DNA from: an uncultured Erythrobacter sp.
GTDB taxonomy: Bacteria > Pseudomonadota > Alphaproteobacteria > Sphingomonadales > Sphingomonadaceae
Reading direction: 5' to 3'
Length of the DNA stretch: 64,000 nt
NCBI RefSeq assembly: GCF_958304185.1
Contig: NZ_OY284433.1
Span: 1,612,001 to 1,676,000 of the forward strand
Position 1 is the first letter of the stretch. Each line of letters starts with the position of its first letter. Made by a program: the position numbers and the translations under genes. The notes under the pieces were generated by a model that saw only the letters and a program-made list of their open reading frames with translations, ran no database searches and was not told where the DNA came from. Shown one piece after another: positions 42,924 to 50,607 of this stretch.

Positions 42924-43076
42924 TCAGCGCGTCCCGAACAGGCGTGCGATCAGGCCGCCGCTGGGCTGCATCGGCAGGATCGGGCCGTGGATCGCCCGCC
43001 CCCGCGCCGGATCGCGGGTGGGACGCGGGCTGACCCACTGATCGGGCCGCGAGGAACGGAAGGTATAGGCGCTCAT
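42924..43076 (-). CDS. Small hypothetical protein between tRNA-Trp and secE
   Basis: 50 residues: it starts MSAYTFRSSRPDQWVSPRPT and ends PSGGLIARLFGTR. AGGAGA lies 7 bases before the ATG, which is the main reason to call it. It is Arg- and Pro-rich, with no span, signal peptide or known motif. Below the size cut-off of most gene finders. It could be co-transcribed with secE-nusG. Confidence 0.5.
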   Translation of the reverse strand: MSAYTFRSSRPDQWVSPRPTRDPARGRAIHGPILPMQPSGGLIARLFGTR

Positions 43077-43237
43077 CCTGTGTCTCCTGCGCGAGGGCGG
43101 TCAATCGGTTCGTCGACAGGAATACACGGCTCGCCTTGCGGGAGGATGAACGGTGGGGTGCGCTGAGCGGCACTCGAAGTGAGCGCGCCAAGGCCAACAC
43201 AATTTTTGGAACAAGCCTTCAAGAAGGCGGAGGATTC

Positions 43238-43329
43238 GGCGCCAGAGGCGCCGCAAGGCCGACCGGCCGCCCGCAGCGACGCTGGCGCAGCCAGCATGAG
43301 CGAGGATTTCGCATCGCGGAGGCGATGCG
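43238..43329 (-). repeat. Structured covarying element, copy b (3' of tRNA-Trp, distal)
   Basis: Plus-strand order: hairpin GGCGCC-AGA-GGCGCC, GCAA, stem-loop GGCC-GACC-GGCC, GCCCGCAGCGAC, hairpin GCTGGC-GCA-GCCAGC, ATGAGCGAGGA, hairpin CGCATCGC-GGAG-GCGATGCG. Linkers are identical to copy a (3' of rplA), yet all three variable stems differ on both sides. It lies in tandem with copy c. Confidence 0.75.
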
Positions 43330-43339
43330 GAACACAAAC

Positions 43340-43445
43340 GACGCCAAAGGCGTCGCAAGCGCGACCGCGCGCCCGGACCGGCCCGGAATGCAGCGTAGCG
43401 AAATGGAGGATCAGCCGGGAGGACGAACCGGCGGAGGCCGGTTCG
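43340..43445 (-). repeat. Structured covarying element, copy c (3' of tRNA-Trp, proximal)
   Basis: Plus-strand order: hairpin GACGCC-AAA-GGCGTC, GCAA, stem-loop GCGC-GACC-GCGC, GCCCGG, long-range arms CCGGC and GCCGG, GAGGA, and a perfect 9-bp hairpin CGAACCGGC-GGAG-GCCGGTTCG. On the minus strand it begins 13 bases after the tRNA-Trp CCA end, with GTTTT just before the first hairpin. The GACC-loop stem is a third compensated version. Confidence 0.75.
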
Positions 43446-43457
43446 AAAACACACGAA

Positions 43458-43533
43458 TGGCAGGGGTGTGCGGACTCGAACCGCAGGCCCTCGGTTTTGG
43501 AGACCGATGCTCTACCAACTGAGCTACACCCCT
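43458..43533 (-). tRNA. tRNA-Trp (anticodon CCA)
   Basis: 76 nt including an encoded 3' CCA. The acceptor stem AGGGGTG pairs with CACCCCT, discriminator G. D arm GCTCAGTTGGTAGAGC, anticodon stem-loop CGGTCTCCAAAACCG with CCA, and T arm GCGGTTCGAGTCCGC are all intact. Placed upstream of secE-nusG-rplKA as in many proteobacteria. Two structured elements follow it directly. Confidence 0.98.
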
Positions 43534-43627
43534 GCAGCGCGTTGGAGCGGTGCCTTTATCGAAGGCTTATCCGATAGGCAATGCTCTTTGCCTCATCGCG
43601 CGCGGCCATGTATTGTGCGCTGCAACC

Positions 43628-44428
43628 ATGCACGCGCCGATCCGCCCTCCCATCCCTGTCGAGACCCTGCTGCTGGCCTACCGCAGCGGGATTTTTCCGA
43701 TGGCGGACAATCGCGAAGATGCCGAGGTGTTCTGGGTCGAGCCGCGTGAACGGGCGATCATACCGCTGGACGGGCTGCATATCTCCAAGAGCTTGCGCAA
43801 GGTGCTGCGCGCGGATCGGTTCGCCGTGACGGTCGATCGCGCGTTCGAACAGGTGATCCGCGCCTGCGCCGAGCCGCGCGATGATCATCCCGAAACCTGG
43901 ATCAGCGAACGGATCGTGCAGAGCTATATCGGCCTCCACCGCGCCGGGCACGCCCATTCGGTCGAATGCTGGCTAGCGGGCGAAGATGGCGCGCCGCAGC
44001 TGGTGGGCGGGCTCTACGGGGTCAGCTTTGACAGGGTGTTCTGCGGGGAGAGTATGTTCAGCCGGGTGCCGGATGCGAGCAAGGTTTCGCTGGCGTGGCT
44101 GGTGGCGCTGATGCGGCGCGCCGGGTTCGCCCTGCTCGACTGCCAGTTCATGACCGAGCACCTGCGCGCAATGGGTGCGACCGAGCTGGCGCAGGCGGAT
44201 TACCGGCGGCTGGTGGAGCGGGCGCAGGGCCAGCCGCATGACAGCCTCGGCACCGCGTGGCGCCACTTCAGCGGGGGCTATGCGTCGGGAGTCGGAGCCG
44301 CGCTGGGTGCCGCCGTAGGCGTGGCCGACGGGCGCGCGGCAGGCTTGCCCGAAGCCTCGGGCGATGGCGCGGCCGAACCTTCCTCGCCCGGGAAGCGCAT
44401 CGTGCAATCCTTGACCCAGACATCATAG
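43628..44428 (+). CDS. aat: Leucyl/phenylalanyl-tRNA--protein transferase
   Basis: 266 residues against the usual 200-240. The core is clear: LLLAYRSGIFPMADNREDAEVFWVEPRERAIIPLDGLHISKSLRK, ETWISERIVQSYIGLHRAGHAHSVECWL, LVGGLYGVSFDRVFCGESMFSRVPDASKVSLAWLV and LLDCQFMTEHLRAMGA. It adds Leu or Phe to Lys/Arg N-termini for ClpS/ClpAP degradation. The last 50 or so residues are Ala/Gly-rich and lie in a 151-bp antisense overlap with the convergent DUF2155 gene. Start MHAPIRPP is the first Met fitting the family. Confidence 0.96.
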   Translation: MHAPIRPPIPVETLLLAYRSGIFPMADNREDAEVFWVEPRERAIIPLDGLHISKSLRKVLRADRFAVTVDRAFEQVIRACAEPRDDHPETWISERIVQSYIGLHRAGHAHSVECWLAGEDGAPQLVGGLYGVSFDRVFCGESMFSRVPDASKVSLAWLVALMRRAGFALLDCQFMTEHLRAMGATELAQADYRRLVERAQGQPHDSLGTAWRHFSGGYASGVGAALGAAVGVADGRAAGLPEASGDGAAEPSSPGKRIVQSLTQTS

Positions 44429-44901
44429 ACCGGGTGTTCGACCACGTTGAGACTGGGCGATTCGAGGAACAGCCAGCCTGAGAACACGCGCTTGTGCTGC
44501 GCTTCGCCCCGGCCCTTAATGTCGACCTGCACGAAGGCCGCGGTCTGCTGCGGCATTTCCCACGGCGCGGTGCGCTCGCAAGCGGAGACGCGGACGATCA
44601 CCGGGCCGGTCTCGCGGCTTTCGCCGGGCTTCAGCTTGATCTCTTCGGAGACATTATTGCGTTTGTTGAGGAGGCCGAGCACCGCGATGCGCTCGTTCAT
44701 GGGGGTCGCGCCGTAATCATTGACCGGCGCGGCCGGGCTGGCAGCAGCTACGGGGCTTGCTTCACCCAGCGGCACCACCACCGCTTCGTTCTGGGAGGCG
44801 CTCATGTCGCAAGCGGCAAGCATCAGCACGCTCGCCAGCGGGAGGGCTAGGCCGAACTGCCGCACCGCGCGCCTCAGCTGTCCGCGCTGCCGGGGGTCCA
44901 C
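44278..44901 (-). CDS. DUF2155-domain lipoprotein
   Basis: 207 residues. The lipoprotein signal ends LMLAAC with lipidated C31. The DUF2155 core runs about 75-170: AVLGLLNKRNNVSEEIKLKPGES, VIVRVSACERTAPWE, AFVQVDIKGRG and RVFSGWLFLESPSLNVVEHPVYDVWVKDC. After this comes a 38-residue Pro/Ala/Ser tail encoded antisense to the aat tail. Function unknown; the family sits beside aat and NDUFA12 genes across alphaproteobacteria. Its start overlaps the upstream NDUFA12 gene by 28 bp. Confidence 0.88.
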   Translation of the reverse strand: MDPRQRGQLRRAVRQFGLALPLASVLMLAACDMSASQNEAVVVPLGEASPVAAASPAAPVNDYGATPMNERIAVLGLLNKRNNVSEEIKLKPGESRETGPVIVRVSACERTAPWEMPQQTAAFVQVDIKGRGEAQHKRVFSGWLFLESPSLNVVEHPVYDVWVKDCTMRFPGEEGSAAPSPEASGKPAARPSATPTAAPSAAPTPDA

Positions 44902-45305
44902 GCTTCGTAATCGCCCACAGCGCGGGCGCGCTGGCCGCCGCGCTCAAGGGCGCCTTGCGGGCGATAGGCCTGAACGGTGCCAGTGGCGTTGGGCGTGTAA
45001 TCCGCCTCCCAGATCCGCGGCGGCGGCAGGTGGCTTTCGGGCACGTCATCATAGGTGCCGTGCAGCCAACCGTGCCATTCGGCCGGCACGCGGCTGGCAT
45101 CATTGGCGCCGTTGTAGATCACCCAGCGCTTTTCGCGGCTGGTGTAGGAGCCGGTGTTGAGCGCGGCCGCCTTCGGCTTTTCGCGGTAGTATGCGTTGCC
45201 CGCGCCATCGGTGCCGACATGCTCACCGCCCGCGCGGCTCGCCCAGAGCTGTGTGCCGAGCGTGGCACCGTCCCACCAGGTGAAGATTTTTCCGAGGATA
45301 CCCAT
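44874..45305 (-). CDS. NADH:ubiquinone oxidoreductase subunit NDUFA12 family protein
   Basis: 143 residues. Visible family blocks are FTWWDGATLGTQLWASRAGGEHVGTDGAGNAYYRE, KRWVIYNGANDASRVPAEWHGWLHGTYD and a basic/Pro C-terminus. It is an accessory subunit of alphaproteobacterial and mitochondrial complex I, on the matrix/cytoplasmic arm. It supports the alphaproteobacterial origin of the window. Upstream is the reversed structured element, and downstream DUF2155 overlaps by 28 bp. Confidence 0.93.
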   Translation of the reverse strand: MGILGKIFTWWDGATLGTQLWASRAGGEHVGTDGAGNAYYREKPKAAALNTGSYTSREKRWVIYNGANDASRVPAEWHGWLHGTYDDVPESHLPPPRIWEADYTPNATGTVQAYRPQGALERGGQRARAVGDYEAWTPGSADS

Positions 45306-45379
45306 AGGCCGTGCGCCTAGCGGAATTGGTCGCCCACGCCAATAATGATTGTCACGGCGGCGGGCGGGATGTTTGTTCG

Positions 45380-45480
45380 CGTGCCCGCCTCCGCGGGCAC
45401 GTCCTCGGCGCTATTCCTTCGCTACGCTACGGGCGCCTGCGGGCGGGCGGTCGCCCTTGCGGCCCGTCCGTTGGCGGGCC
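45380..45480 (+). repeat. Structured covarying element, copy e (reversed)
   Basis: On the plus strand the order is reversed: hairpin CGTGCCCGC-CTCC-GCGGGCACG first, then TCCTC, long-range arms GGCGC and GCGCC, TGCGGGC, stem-loop GGGC-GGTC-GCCC, TTGC and a GGCCCG/CGGGCC hairpin. It is thus opposite to the other four copies and opposite to both flanking genes (DUF192 and NDUFA12 on the minus strand). It fills half of the 204-bp gap between them. Confidence 0.7.
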
Positions 45481-45509
45481 GGGATCGCGCTCCCCATCCC
45501 GGTCAACGC

Positions 45510-46016
45510 TTAGCGCGGCACCTTCCACATCACCTTGTCACCCGGCACGATCCCCAGCTCTTTCGCCCGGCCCGCGCGCAATTCCAGCACCGCGCTTGTC
45601 AGCCCGCTCGATCGCACCGAATCGAGTGAATAGGGCACGGTGTTCGCCGCGATGTTGCTGATCCGCCCGTCCGGCCCGATGAAGATGATGTCGAGCGAGA
45701 GCGGGGTGTTCTTCATCCAGAAGCTTCGTGCTTCGGGCACGGCGGAGGGGAAGATCATGCCCTCGTTATCGCCCAGCTGGGTGCGGAACATCAGGCCCTT
45801 GGCCTGCGCTTCGGGGCTGGCGGCGACTTCGACCTTGAAGGCGAGCTTCTGGGTCCCGCGCTCGACCACAAGGTCGATCACCTCAAGGCCCGAGACCGGG
45901 TGGCGCGCCGCTGTGGCGGGGGCAGGCGTCTGCGCGCTGGCGGTAGTTGTCCCGGGCGAACAGGCCGCAAGCAACCCCGCCGCCATCACCGCGCTTGCCA
46001 AGAGGTGCCTCACCAT
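45510..46016 (-). CDS. DUF192 family lipoprotein
   Basis: 168 residues. The lipoprotein signal is AGLLAAC with C19 lipidated, then a short linker. The DUF192 core is FKVEVAASPEAQAKGLMFRTQLGDNEGMIFPS, ARSFWMKNTPLSLDIIFIGPDGRISNIAANTVPYS, AVLELRAGRAKELGIVPGDKV. Structure is a small beta barrel; function is not known. Its ATG overlaps the end of recX by 7 bp, so the two are likely co-translated. Confidence 0.9.
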   Translation of the reverse strand: MVRHLLASAVMAAGLLAACSPGTTTASAQTPAPATAARHPVSGLEVIDLVVERGTQKLAFKVEVAASPEAQAKGLMFRTQLGDNEGMIFPSAVPEARSFWMKNTPLSLDIIFIGPDGRISNIAANTVPYSLDSVRSSGLTSAVLELRAGRAKELGIVPGDKVMWKVPR

Positions 46017-46675
46017 TGGTCGTCGATCCCTTCATCGTCGGCAGCTTCACCGACCCATTCTTCCACATCCTCAAGGCTCCGCGCCGCGAGGATGAAGCGT
46101 GCGTGCTCGTACTGGTGGCCTGCGCGCAGCATTGCTGCAACGGCTTTTTCGCGGGACTTGCGCGCGGCCAGCGAATCGCCGCCTTCCTCGGCAGACGCAC
46201 CATAGGGGCCGAGCCGCCGCTTCCGTGCCATGAGCGCGGCAGCACGGCGGCTTGCAGCCTCTCCGGGTGCGTGGGCCTGACGCAGCCCCTCGCCCACGCC
46301 GGCATGGCGCAAGCTTTCCTCGACCCGGCGCGCGCCATAGCCTCTTGCGCCAAGATCGCGGGCGCGGCCCCGGGCATAGGCATCGTCATCGACATAGCCC
46401 AGTTCCACCAGCCGGGCGACGAGCGCGGGAATATCGACCTCGACCGTCCGCCCATCCGCATCCTCGGCCAGCCCGCGCTCCCGGATCTTGCGCACAAGAT
46501 AGCCTTCCAGCCGCGCGCCGGTGGTGGCAAACCGCGCCGCATAGTGCAGCGCCAGATCGCGCAAAGTGGCCTCTCCCAGCGGAGGTTTCACCCGCTTCGC
46601 CGTCCGGCGTTCCTGCCTGGAATCCTCCCCGGTTCGGCGACCGAGTGATGACGAATTCGCTTTACGTGAAACCAT
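46010..46675 (-). CDS. recX: Regulatory protein RecX
   Basis: 221 residues, longer than the usual 150-180 because of a basic N-terminal extension. The three-helix repeats are visible: LRDLALHYAARFATTGARLEGYLVRKIRERG, DIPALVARLVELGYVDDDAYARGRARDLGARGYGARRVEESLRHAGV and SREKAVAAMLRAGHQYEHARFILAARS. RecX blocks or caps RecA filaments. recA is not in the window. It is followed by DUF192 with a 7-bp overlap. Confidence 0.85.
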   Translation of the reverse strand: MVSRKANSSSLGRRTGEDSRQERRTAKRVKPPLGEATLRDLALHYAARFATTGARLEGYLVRKIRERGLAEDADGRTVEVDIPALVARLVELGYVDDDAYARGRARDLGARGYGARRVEESLRHAGVGEGLRQAHAPGEAASRRAAALMARKRRLGPYGASAEEGGDSLAARKSREKAVAAMLRAGHQYEHARFILAARSLEDVEEWVGEAADDEGIDDQW

Positions 46676-46818
46676 TTCGCCTTATTCGTGCCACTTTCCT
46701 TGCCATATGCCTGAGACTGGACGCTGCCGGACTATGCCCGGCGACACGGGGTTATGCCAGAGCGCGTACGTGATGCCATCATGAAACGCGCCGCAACTGA
46801 CGGGTATCGTTGAAAAAT

Positions 46819-48552
46819 ATGACCGAGGCCGTTTTGACGCCGACGCCGAATGACTGCGATCTGCCGCGGGTCCGTGCGCAATTTGCAACCTTCAATGAAG
46901 CGATCGACTATGCTGCGCAGAGCCTGAAGGGGCTCAACTTCCATGACATGCGCGGCGAACTCGCGCGGGTCTATCCCTATTCCGAACTGCGCGAAGATGC
47001 GCTGGTGATGGCGCGCCGCCTGATCGCGGCGGGGATCGGCAAGGAAGACCGCGTCGCCCTGATCGCCGAAACCGGCGCAGACTTCGCCGCTTTGTTCTGC
47101 GCCTGCGTCTATGCCGGTGCCTGGCCGGTGCCGCTGCCGCTGCCGACCACCTTCGGCGGCAAGGACAATTTCATCGACCAGCTGGCGATCCAGCTGCAAA
47201 GTTCGGACCCGAAGATCCTCCTCTACCCCGAGGAAATCGCCGAGATGGCGTCCGCTGCCGCCGCCCGTCAGGACTGCGAGGCGCAAAGCTGGCAGGATTT
47301 CGCCCACCGCCCCGCGCCCGATTGCGTGCTGCCCGAAGCCAGCCCGGACGATATCTGCTACCTGCAATACTCCTCCGGCTCGACCCGCTTCCCGACCGGC
47401 GTCGCCGTCACCCACCGCGCGCTGCTGCACAACCTTTATGGCCATTCCACCACGATGGAGCTGGGCGAAAATGACCGCTGCGTCAGCTGGCTGCCGTGGT
47501 ACCACGACATGGGGCTGGTCGGCTGCCTGCTGTCGCTGATCGCCAATCAGGTGTCCGGCGATTATCTCAAGCCCGATGCCTTCGCCCGCCGTCCGCTCGC
47601 ATGGCTCGACATGATCAGCCGCAATCCGGGCAACACGCTCTCCTATTCGCCGACCTTCGGCTATGACATCTGCGCGCGCCGCATCTCCAGCCAGTCGAGC
47701 GTCGCGGAACGCTTCGACCTGTCGCGCTGGCGGATTGCGGGCAATGGCGCGGACATGATCCGCCCGGACGTGATGCAGAACTTCGTCAACGCCTTTGCAT
47801 CGGCGGGCTTCCGGGCATCGTCCTTCACCCCGTCCTACGGCCTAGCCGAAGCGGTGCTGGCAGTGACGGTGATGCCACCCGGTGAGGGCATCCGCGTCGA
47901 ACTGGTCGAGGAAGAGCGCCTGTCGGGCGCTCCGCGCGATCTATCGCGCCCGGCCCGCTACCGCGCAATCGTCAATTGCGGCAAGGCACTGCCCGACATG
48001 GACGTCGCCATCAAGGGCGAGGACGGCTCGCACAAGACCGATCACCAGATCGGCAAGGTCTGGTGCCGCGGCCCCAGCGTGATGCACTCCTATTTCCGCA
48101 ACGAGGAGGCGACCAGCGACTGTTTGGTCGACGGCTGGCTCGACACCGGAGACATGGGCTACACCGCCAACGGCTATCTGTTCATCGTCGGCCGGGCGAA
48201 GGACATGATCATCATCAACGGCAAGAACCACTGGCCGCAAGATATCGAATGGGCGGTGGAACAGCTCCCTGGCTTCAACCACGGCGATATCGCCGCGTTC
48301 TCGATCGAGATGGAAAACGGCGAGGAAGCGCCCGCGGTGCTGGTGCATTGCAAGGTCTCCGACCCCGAGGAACGCGTGAAACTGCGTGACCAGATCGCCG
48401 ACAAGGTGCGCTCGGTCACCGGGATGAGCTGCATCGTCGAACTGGTCCCGCCCCGCACCCTGCCGCGCACGTCATCGGGCAAGCTCAGCCGTGCCAAGGC
48501 GAAGAAGCTGTATCTGGCGGGCGAGATCGTCCCGATCGATCTGGCGGCTTAA
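46819..48552 (+). CDS. Fatty acyl-AMP ligase (AMP-dependent synthetase family)
   Basis: 577 residues. Adenylation motifs: YLQYSSGSTRFPTGVAVTH (A3), SYGLAEAVLAVTV (A5), DGWLDTGDMGY (A7) and GRAKDMIIINGKNHWPQDIEW (A8), and a C-terminal Lys in RTSSGKLSRAKAK. The pattern WLPWYHDMGLVGCLLSLIANQVSGDYLKPDAFARRPLAWLDMISRNPGNTLSYSP is that of fatty acyl-AMP ligases, which load fatty acids onto carrier proteins rather than CoA. No carrier protein, PKS or NRPS lies nearby, so its partner is elsewhere. ATG 46819 is chosen over TTG 46810; neither has a strong ribosome-binding site. Confidence 0.88.
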   Translation: MTEAVLTPTPNDCDLPRVRAQFATFNEAIDYAAQSLKGLNFHDMRGELARVYPYSELREDALVMARRLIAAGIGKEDRVALIAETGADFAALFCACVYAGAWPVPLPLPTTFGGKDNFIDQLAIQLQSSDPKILLYPEEIAEMASAAAARQDCEAQSWQDFAHRPAPDCVLPEASPDDICYLQYSSGSTRFPTGVAVTHRALLHNLYGHSTTMELGENDRCVSWLPWYHDMGLVGCLLSLIANQVSGDYLKPDAFARRPLAWLDMISRNPGNTLSYSPTFGYDICARRISSQSSVAERFDLSRWRIAGNGADMIRPDVMQNFVNAFASAGFRASSFTPSYGLAEAVLAVTVMPPGEGIRVELVEEERLSGAPRDLSRPARYRAIVNCGKALPDMDVAIKGEDGSHKTDHQIGKVWCRGPSVMHSYFRNEEATSDCLVDGWLDTGDMGYTANGYLFIVGRAKDMIIINGKNHWPQDIEWAVEQLPGFNHGDIAAFSIEMENGEEAPAVLVHCKVSDPEERVKLRDQIADKVRSVTGMSCIVELVPPRTLPRTSSGKLSRAKAKKLYLAGEIVPIDLAA

Positions 48553-48564
48553 GCCCTACCTCCG

Positions 48565-48649
48565 CCCCGGGCTTGACCCGGGGGCCCGCTCGCTCTTGTC
48601 GTTCGCACGCCCCGGAAGAAGATAGCTGGACCCCGGATCAAGTCCGGGG
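48565..48649. repeat. GC-rich palindromic repeat, family A (second copy)
   Basis: CCCCGGGCTTGACCCGGGG at 48565 onward pairs, with two mismatches, with CCCCGGATCAAGTCCGGGG (48631-48649). Same sequence family as 2126-2210. It begins 13 bases after the acyl-AMP ligase stop. Confidence 0.75.
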
Positions 48650-48676
48650 CGGGGAGGTGTCTAATGCGCCACCCAT

Positions 48677-48758
48677 CGTCACCCCAGCGAAAGCTGGGGC
48701 CTAGGGCAATCGAGCCCCGAGCGTGCCGCTCTAGGTCCCAGCTTACGTTGGGATGACG
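48677..48758. repeat. Palindromic repeat, family B (second copy)
   Basis: Begins CGTCACCCCAGCGAAAGCTG and ends CTTACGTTGGGATGACG. It matches the element at 21841-21922 at its left arm exactly and at its right arm with changes. Confidence 0.75.
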
Positions 48759-48828
48759 GGTAGCGGCGGGTTTCGGCGTTGCGCTGAACTGCCGGAAATG
48801 ACCGCGATTGGGTGGATTGCAGTCTTAG

Positions 48829-48952
48829 CCCTCTCCCCTTGCGGGAGAGGGTTGGGAGAGGGGTCCGGAGCAAAGCTCCGGCCTTGCCCCCTCTCAACTG
48901 CGACTAGGCAGCAAGCTGCCAAGTCTTCGTGTCTCTCCCGCAAGGGGAGAGA
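48829..48952. repeat. Palindromic repeat, family D (second copy)
   Basis: CCCTCTCCCCTTGCGGGAGAG at the left pairs with TCTCTCCCGCAAGGGGAGAG at the right. Inside are small hairpins CCGGAG-CAAAG-CTCCGG and GGCAGC-AA-GCTGCC. With the two repeats before it, three different palindrome families fill most of the 470-bp gap between the acyl-AMP ligase and the DUF389 gene; nothing else was recognised there. Confidence 0.7.
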
Positions 48953-49023
48953 TACGCTTGGCTGCAAGGGGGCCGCTTCCTGATCGGAGACATTGGTCCC
49001 GCTGACCAGAAAAGTGGACTCGC

Positions 49024-50607
49024 CTACTCTTCCTCGCTAGCCCACACCGGACGCAGAGGGCCGCCGCCGCTGCGGACGCTGACCGCAACACCCTCGCCGC
49101 GCAGCGCTTCGGCCACCGCTTCGCCTTCGCCCGTGGGGCCGACCAGCACCACGCCGCGGCCAAGCCTCTGCGCCGCCCAGCCGGTGACATTGAGCGCGGC
49201 TTGGCCCGCCTCGGTCAGTTCGCCGCCGTCGAAGGGTATCGCGGCGGGAAGCGTGCCGGAAGGCGGGATCAGTTCGATCGTCCAATCCGGCTCTCCCGCT
49301 GCGATCCGCGCTTCGAGCGCGCGGTAGGTCGCAAGGCTTGCGCCGTCCAAACGCTTGGCCCGCACCAGCGCGCGGCGGCGGGCTTCGTCGATCAGCACTT
49401 CGCGCGTCGGCACGCCCGCTGCCAGCGACAGCCGCACCGCCAGCGCCTCGGCCCGGGCGGACGCCTCGCGCTCCTCACGCGCACGGGCGGCGGAAAGCTG
49501 CGCGCGCTCTGCCGCTGAATCGTTCGTGCCGACTTCGTATTGCACCAGATCGAGCGTGACCGTCTCCCCCAGCCGCTCGGCAAGCGAGGCGGACAGCGCC
49601 TGCTCGATTTCGGGCCGCAGCACCGGGGTGAACACCACCGCATGAATGCCGACCGGCGCGGCGGCGAAGTCGATCTCCAGCAGGTCGAGCTGCGAGCGCC
49701 CGTCGAACTGTTCGCGTATCTCGCTGCGCACGATGCGCTGGGCGTTGGTTTCCCACGCGATCCGGTTGAGCGAGAAGGCGAGCGGGATCGCCAGCGCGAC
49801 AAACACCACCAGCACCGCAAAGCTCTGCGCCTGCGACTGGCCCTTGGTCAGCTTCGCGCGGAAGCCATACAGCTTGGCCATGCCGAAAGCGGTCAGCGCG
49901 ATGGTGATGAAGTTGGTCACGAACAGCAACAGCGCGCCGGAAAACACGGTCGAATTCCATGTCGCCAGCCCGAAGCCGACCACGGCGAGCGGCGGCATCA
50001 GCGCGGTTGCAATCGCCACGCCGACGATGGCACCCTCCCGCCCGCGGATCATCGCATAGGCCCCGGCCATCGCCGAAAACAGCGCCACAAACAGGTCGAA
50101 CAGATTGGGCCGGGTGCGCGCGGCAATCTCAGACGTGATGGTCTGGATCGGCGAGACAAACACCAGCACCGCGCACAGCAGCACCGCCAGCACGCTGCCG
50201 ATCACTAGCGTCAGCACCGATTGCTTGAGCCACGCCCAGTCGCCGATCGCCAGCGCAAAGCCCAGCCCCATGATCGGCCCCATCAGCGGCGACAGCAGCA
50301 TCGCGCCGATCACCACGGCAGGCGAGGACAAGAGCAGGCCGAGGATCGCGATCCCGCCGCTCATCGCAGTCATGAACAGATAGTGCTCGGACAGCTTCCC
50401 GTCCTCGCGGCGCCGCTCGGTCACTTCGGCCTGATCGACCTGACCGATGACATGCACCGTCCACCATTCGCGCAGATTGTCGATGATGGCGCGCAGATTT
50501 GCGACCGGCTCGGCCCGCGCTTCGGCGGATGCAGGCGGGTTCTCGGTCCCGACCTCCGCGGCGCTGGCAGCTTCGGGCGAGACGCCAGATCCGGAAGTGT
50601 CGTTCAT
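49024..50607 (-). CDS. DUF389 family membrane protein
   Basis: 527 residues. The DUF389 core with about five to six spans runs about 80-290: HYLFMTAMSGGIAILGLLLSSPAVVIGAMLLSPLMGPIMGLGFALAIGD, LTLVIGSVLAVLLCAVLVFVSP, REGAIVGVAIATALMPPLAVVGFGLA and GALLLFVTNFITIALTAFGMAKLY. A long C-terminal soluble part (about 320-527) follows, with an OmpA-like or BON-like look but no fixed family. Function unknown. MNDTSGSG is the first Met not overlapping the upstream promoter zone. Confidence 0.85.
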   Translation of the reverse strand: MNDTSGSGVSPEAASAAEVGTENPPASAEARAEPVANLRAIIDNLREWWTVHVIGQVDQAEVTERRREDGKLSEHYLFMTAMSGGIAILGLLLSSPAVVIGAMLLSPLMGPIMGLGFALAIGDWAWLKQSVLTLVIGSVLAVLLCAVLVFVSPIQTITSEIAARTRPNLFDLFVALFSAMAGAYAMIRGREGAIVGVAIATALMPPLAVVGFGLATWNSTVFSGALLLFVTNFITIALTAFGMAKLYGFRAKLTKGQSQAQSFAVLVVFVALAIPLAFSLNRIAWETNAQRIVRSEIREQFDGRSQLDLLEIDFAAAPVGIHAVVFTPVLRPEIEQALSASLAERLGETVTLDLVQYEVGTNDSAAERAQLSAARAREEREASARAEALAVRLSLAAGVPTREVLIDEARRRALVRAKRLDGASLATYRALEARIAAGEPDWTIELIPPSGTLPAAIPFDGGELTEAGQAALNVTGWAAQRLGRGVVLVGPTGEGEAVAEALRGEGVAVSVRSGGGPLRPVWASEEE

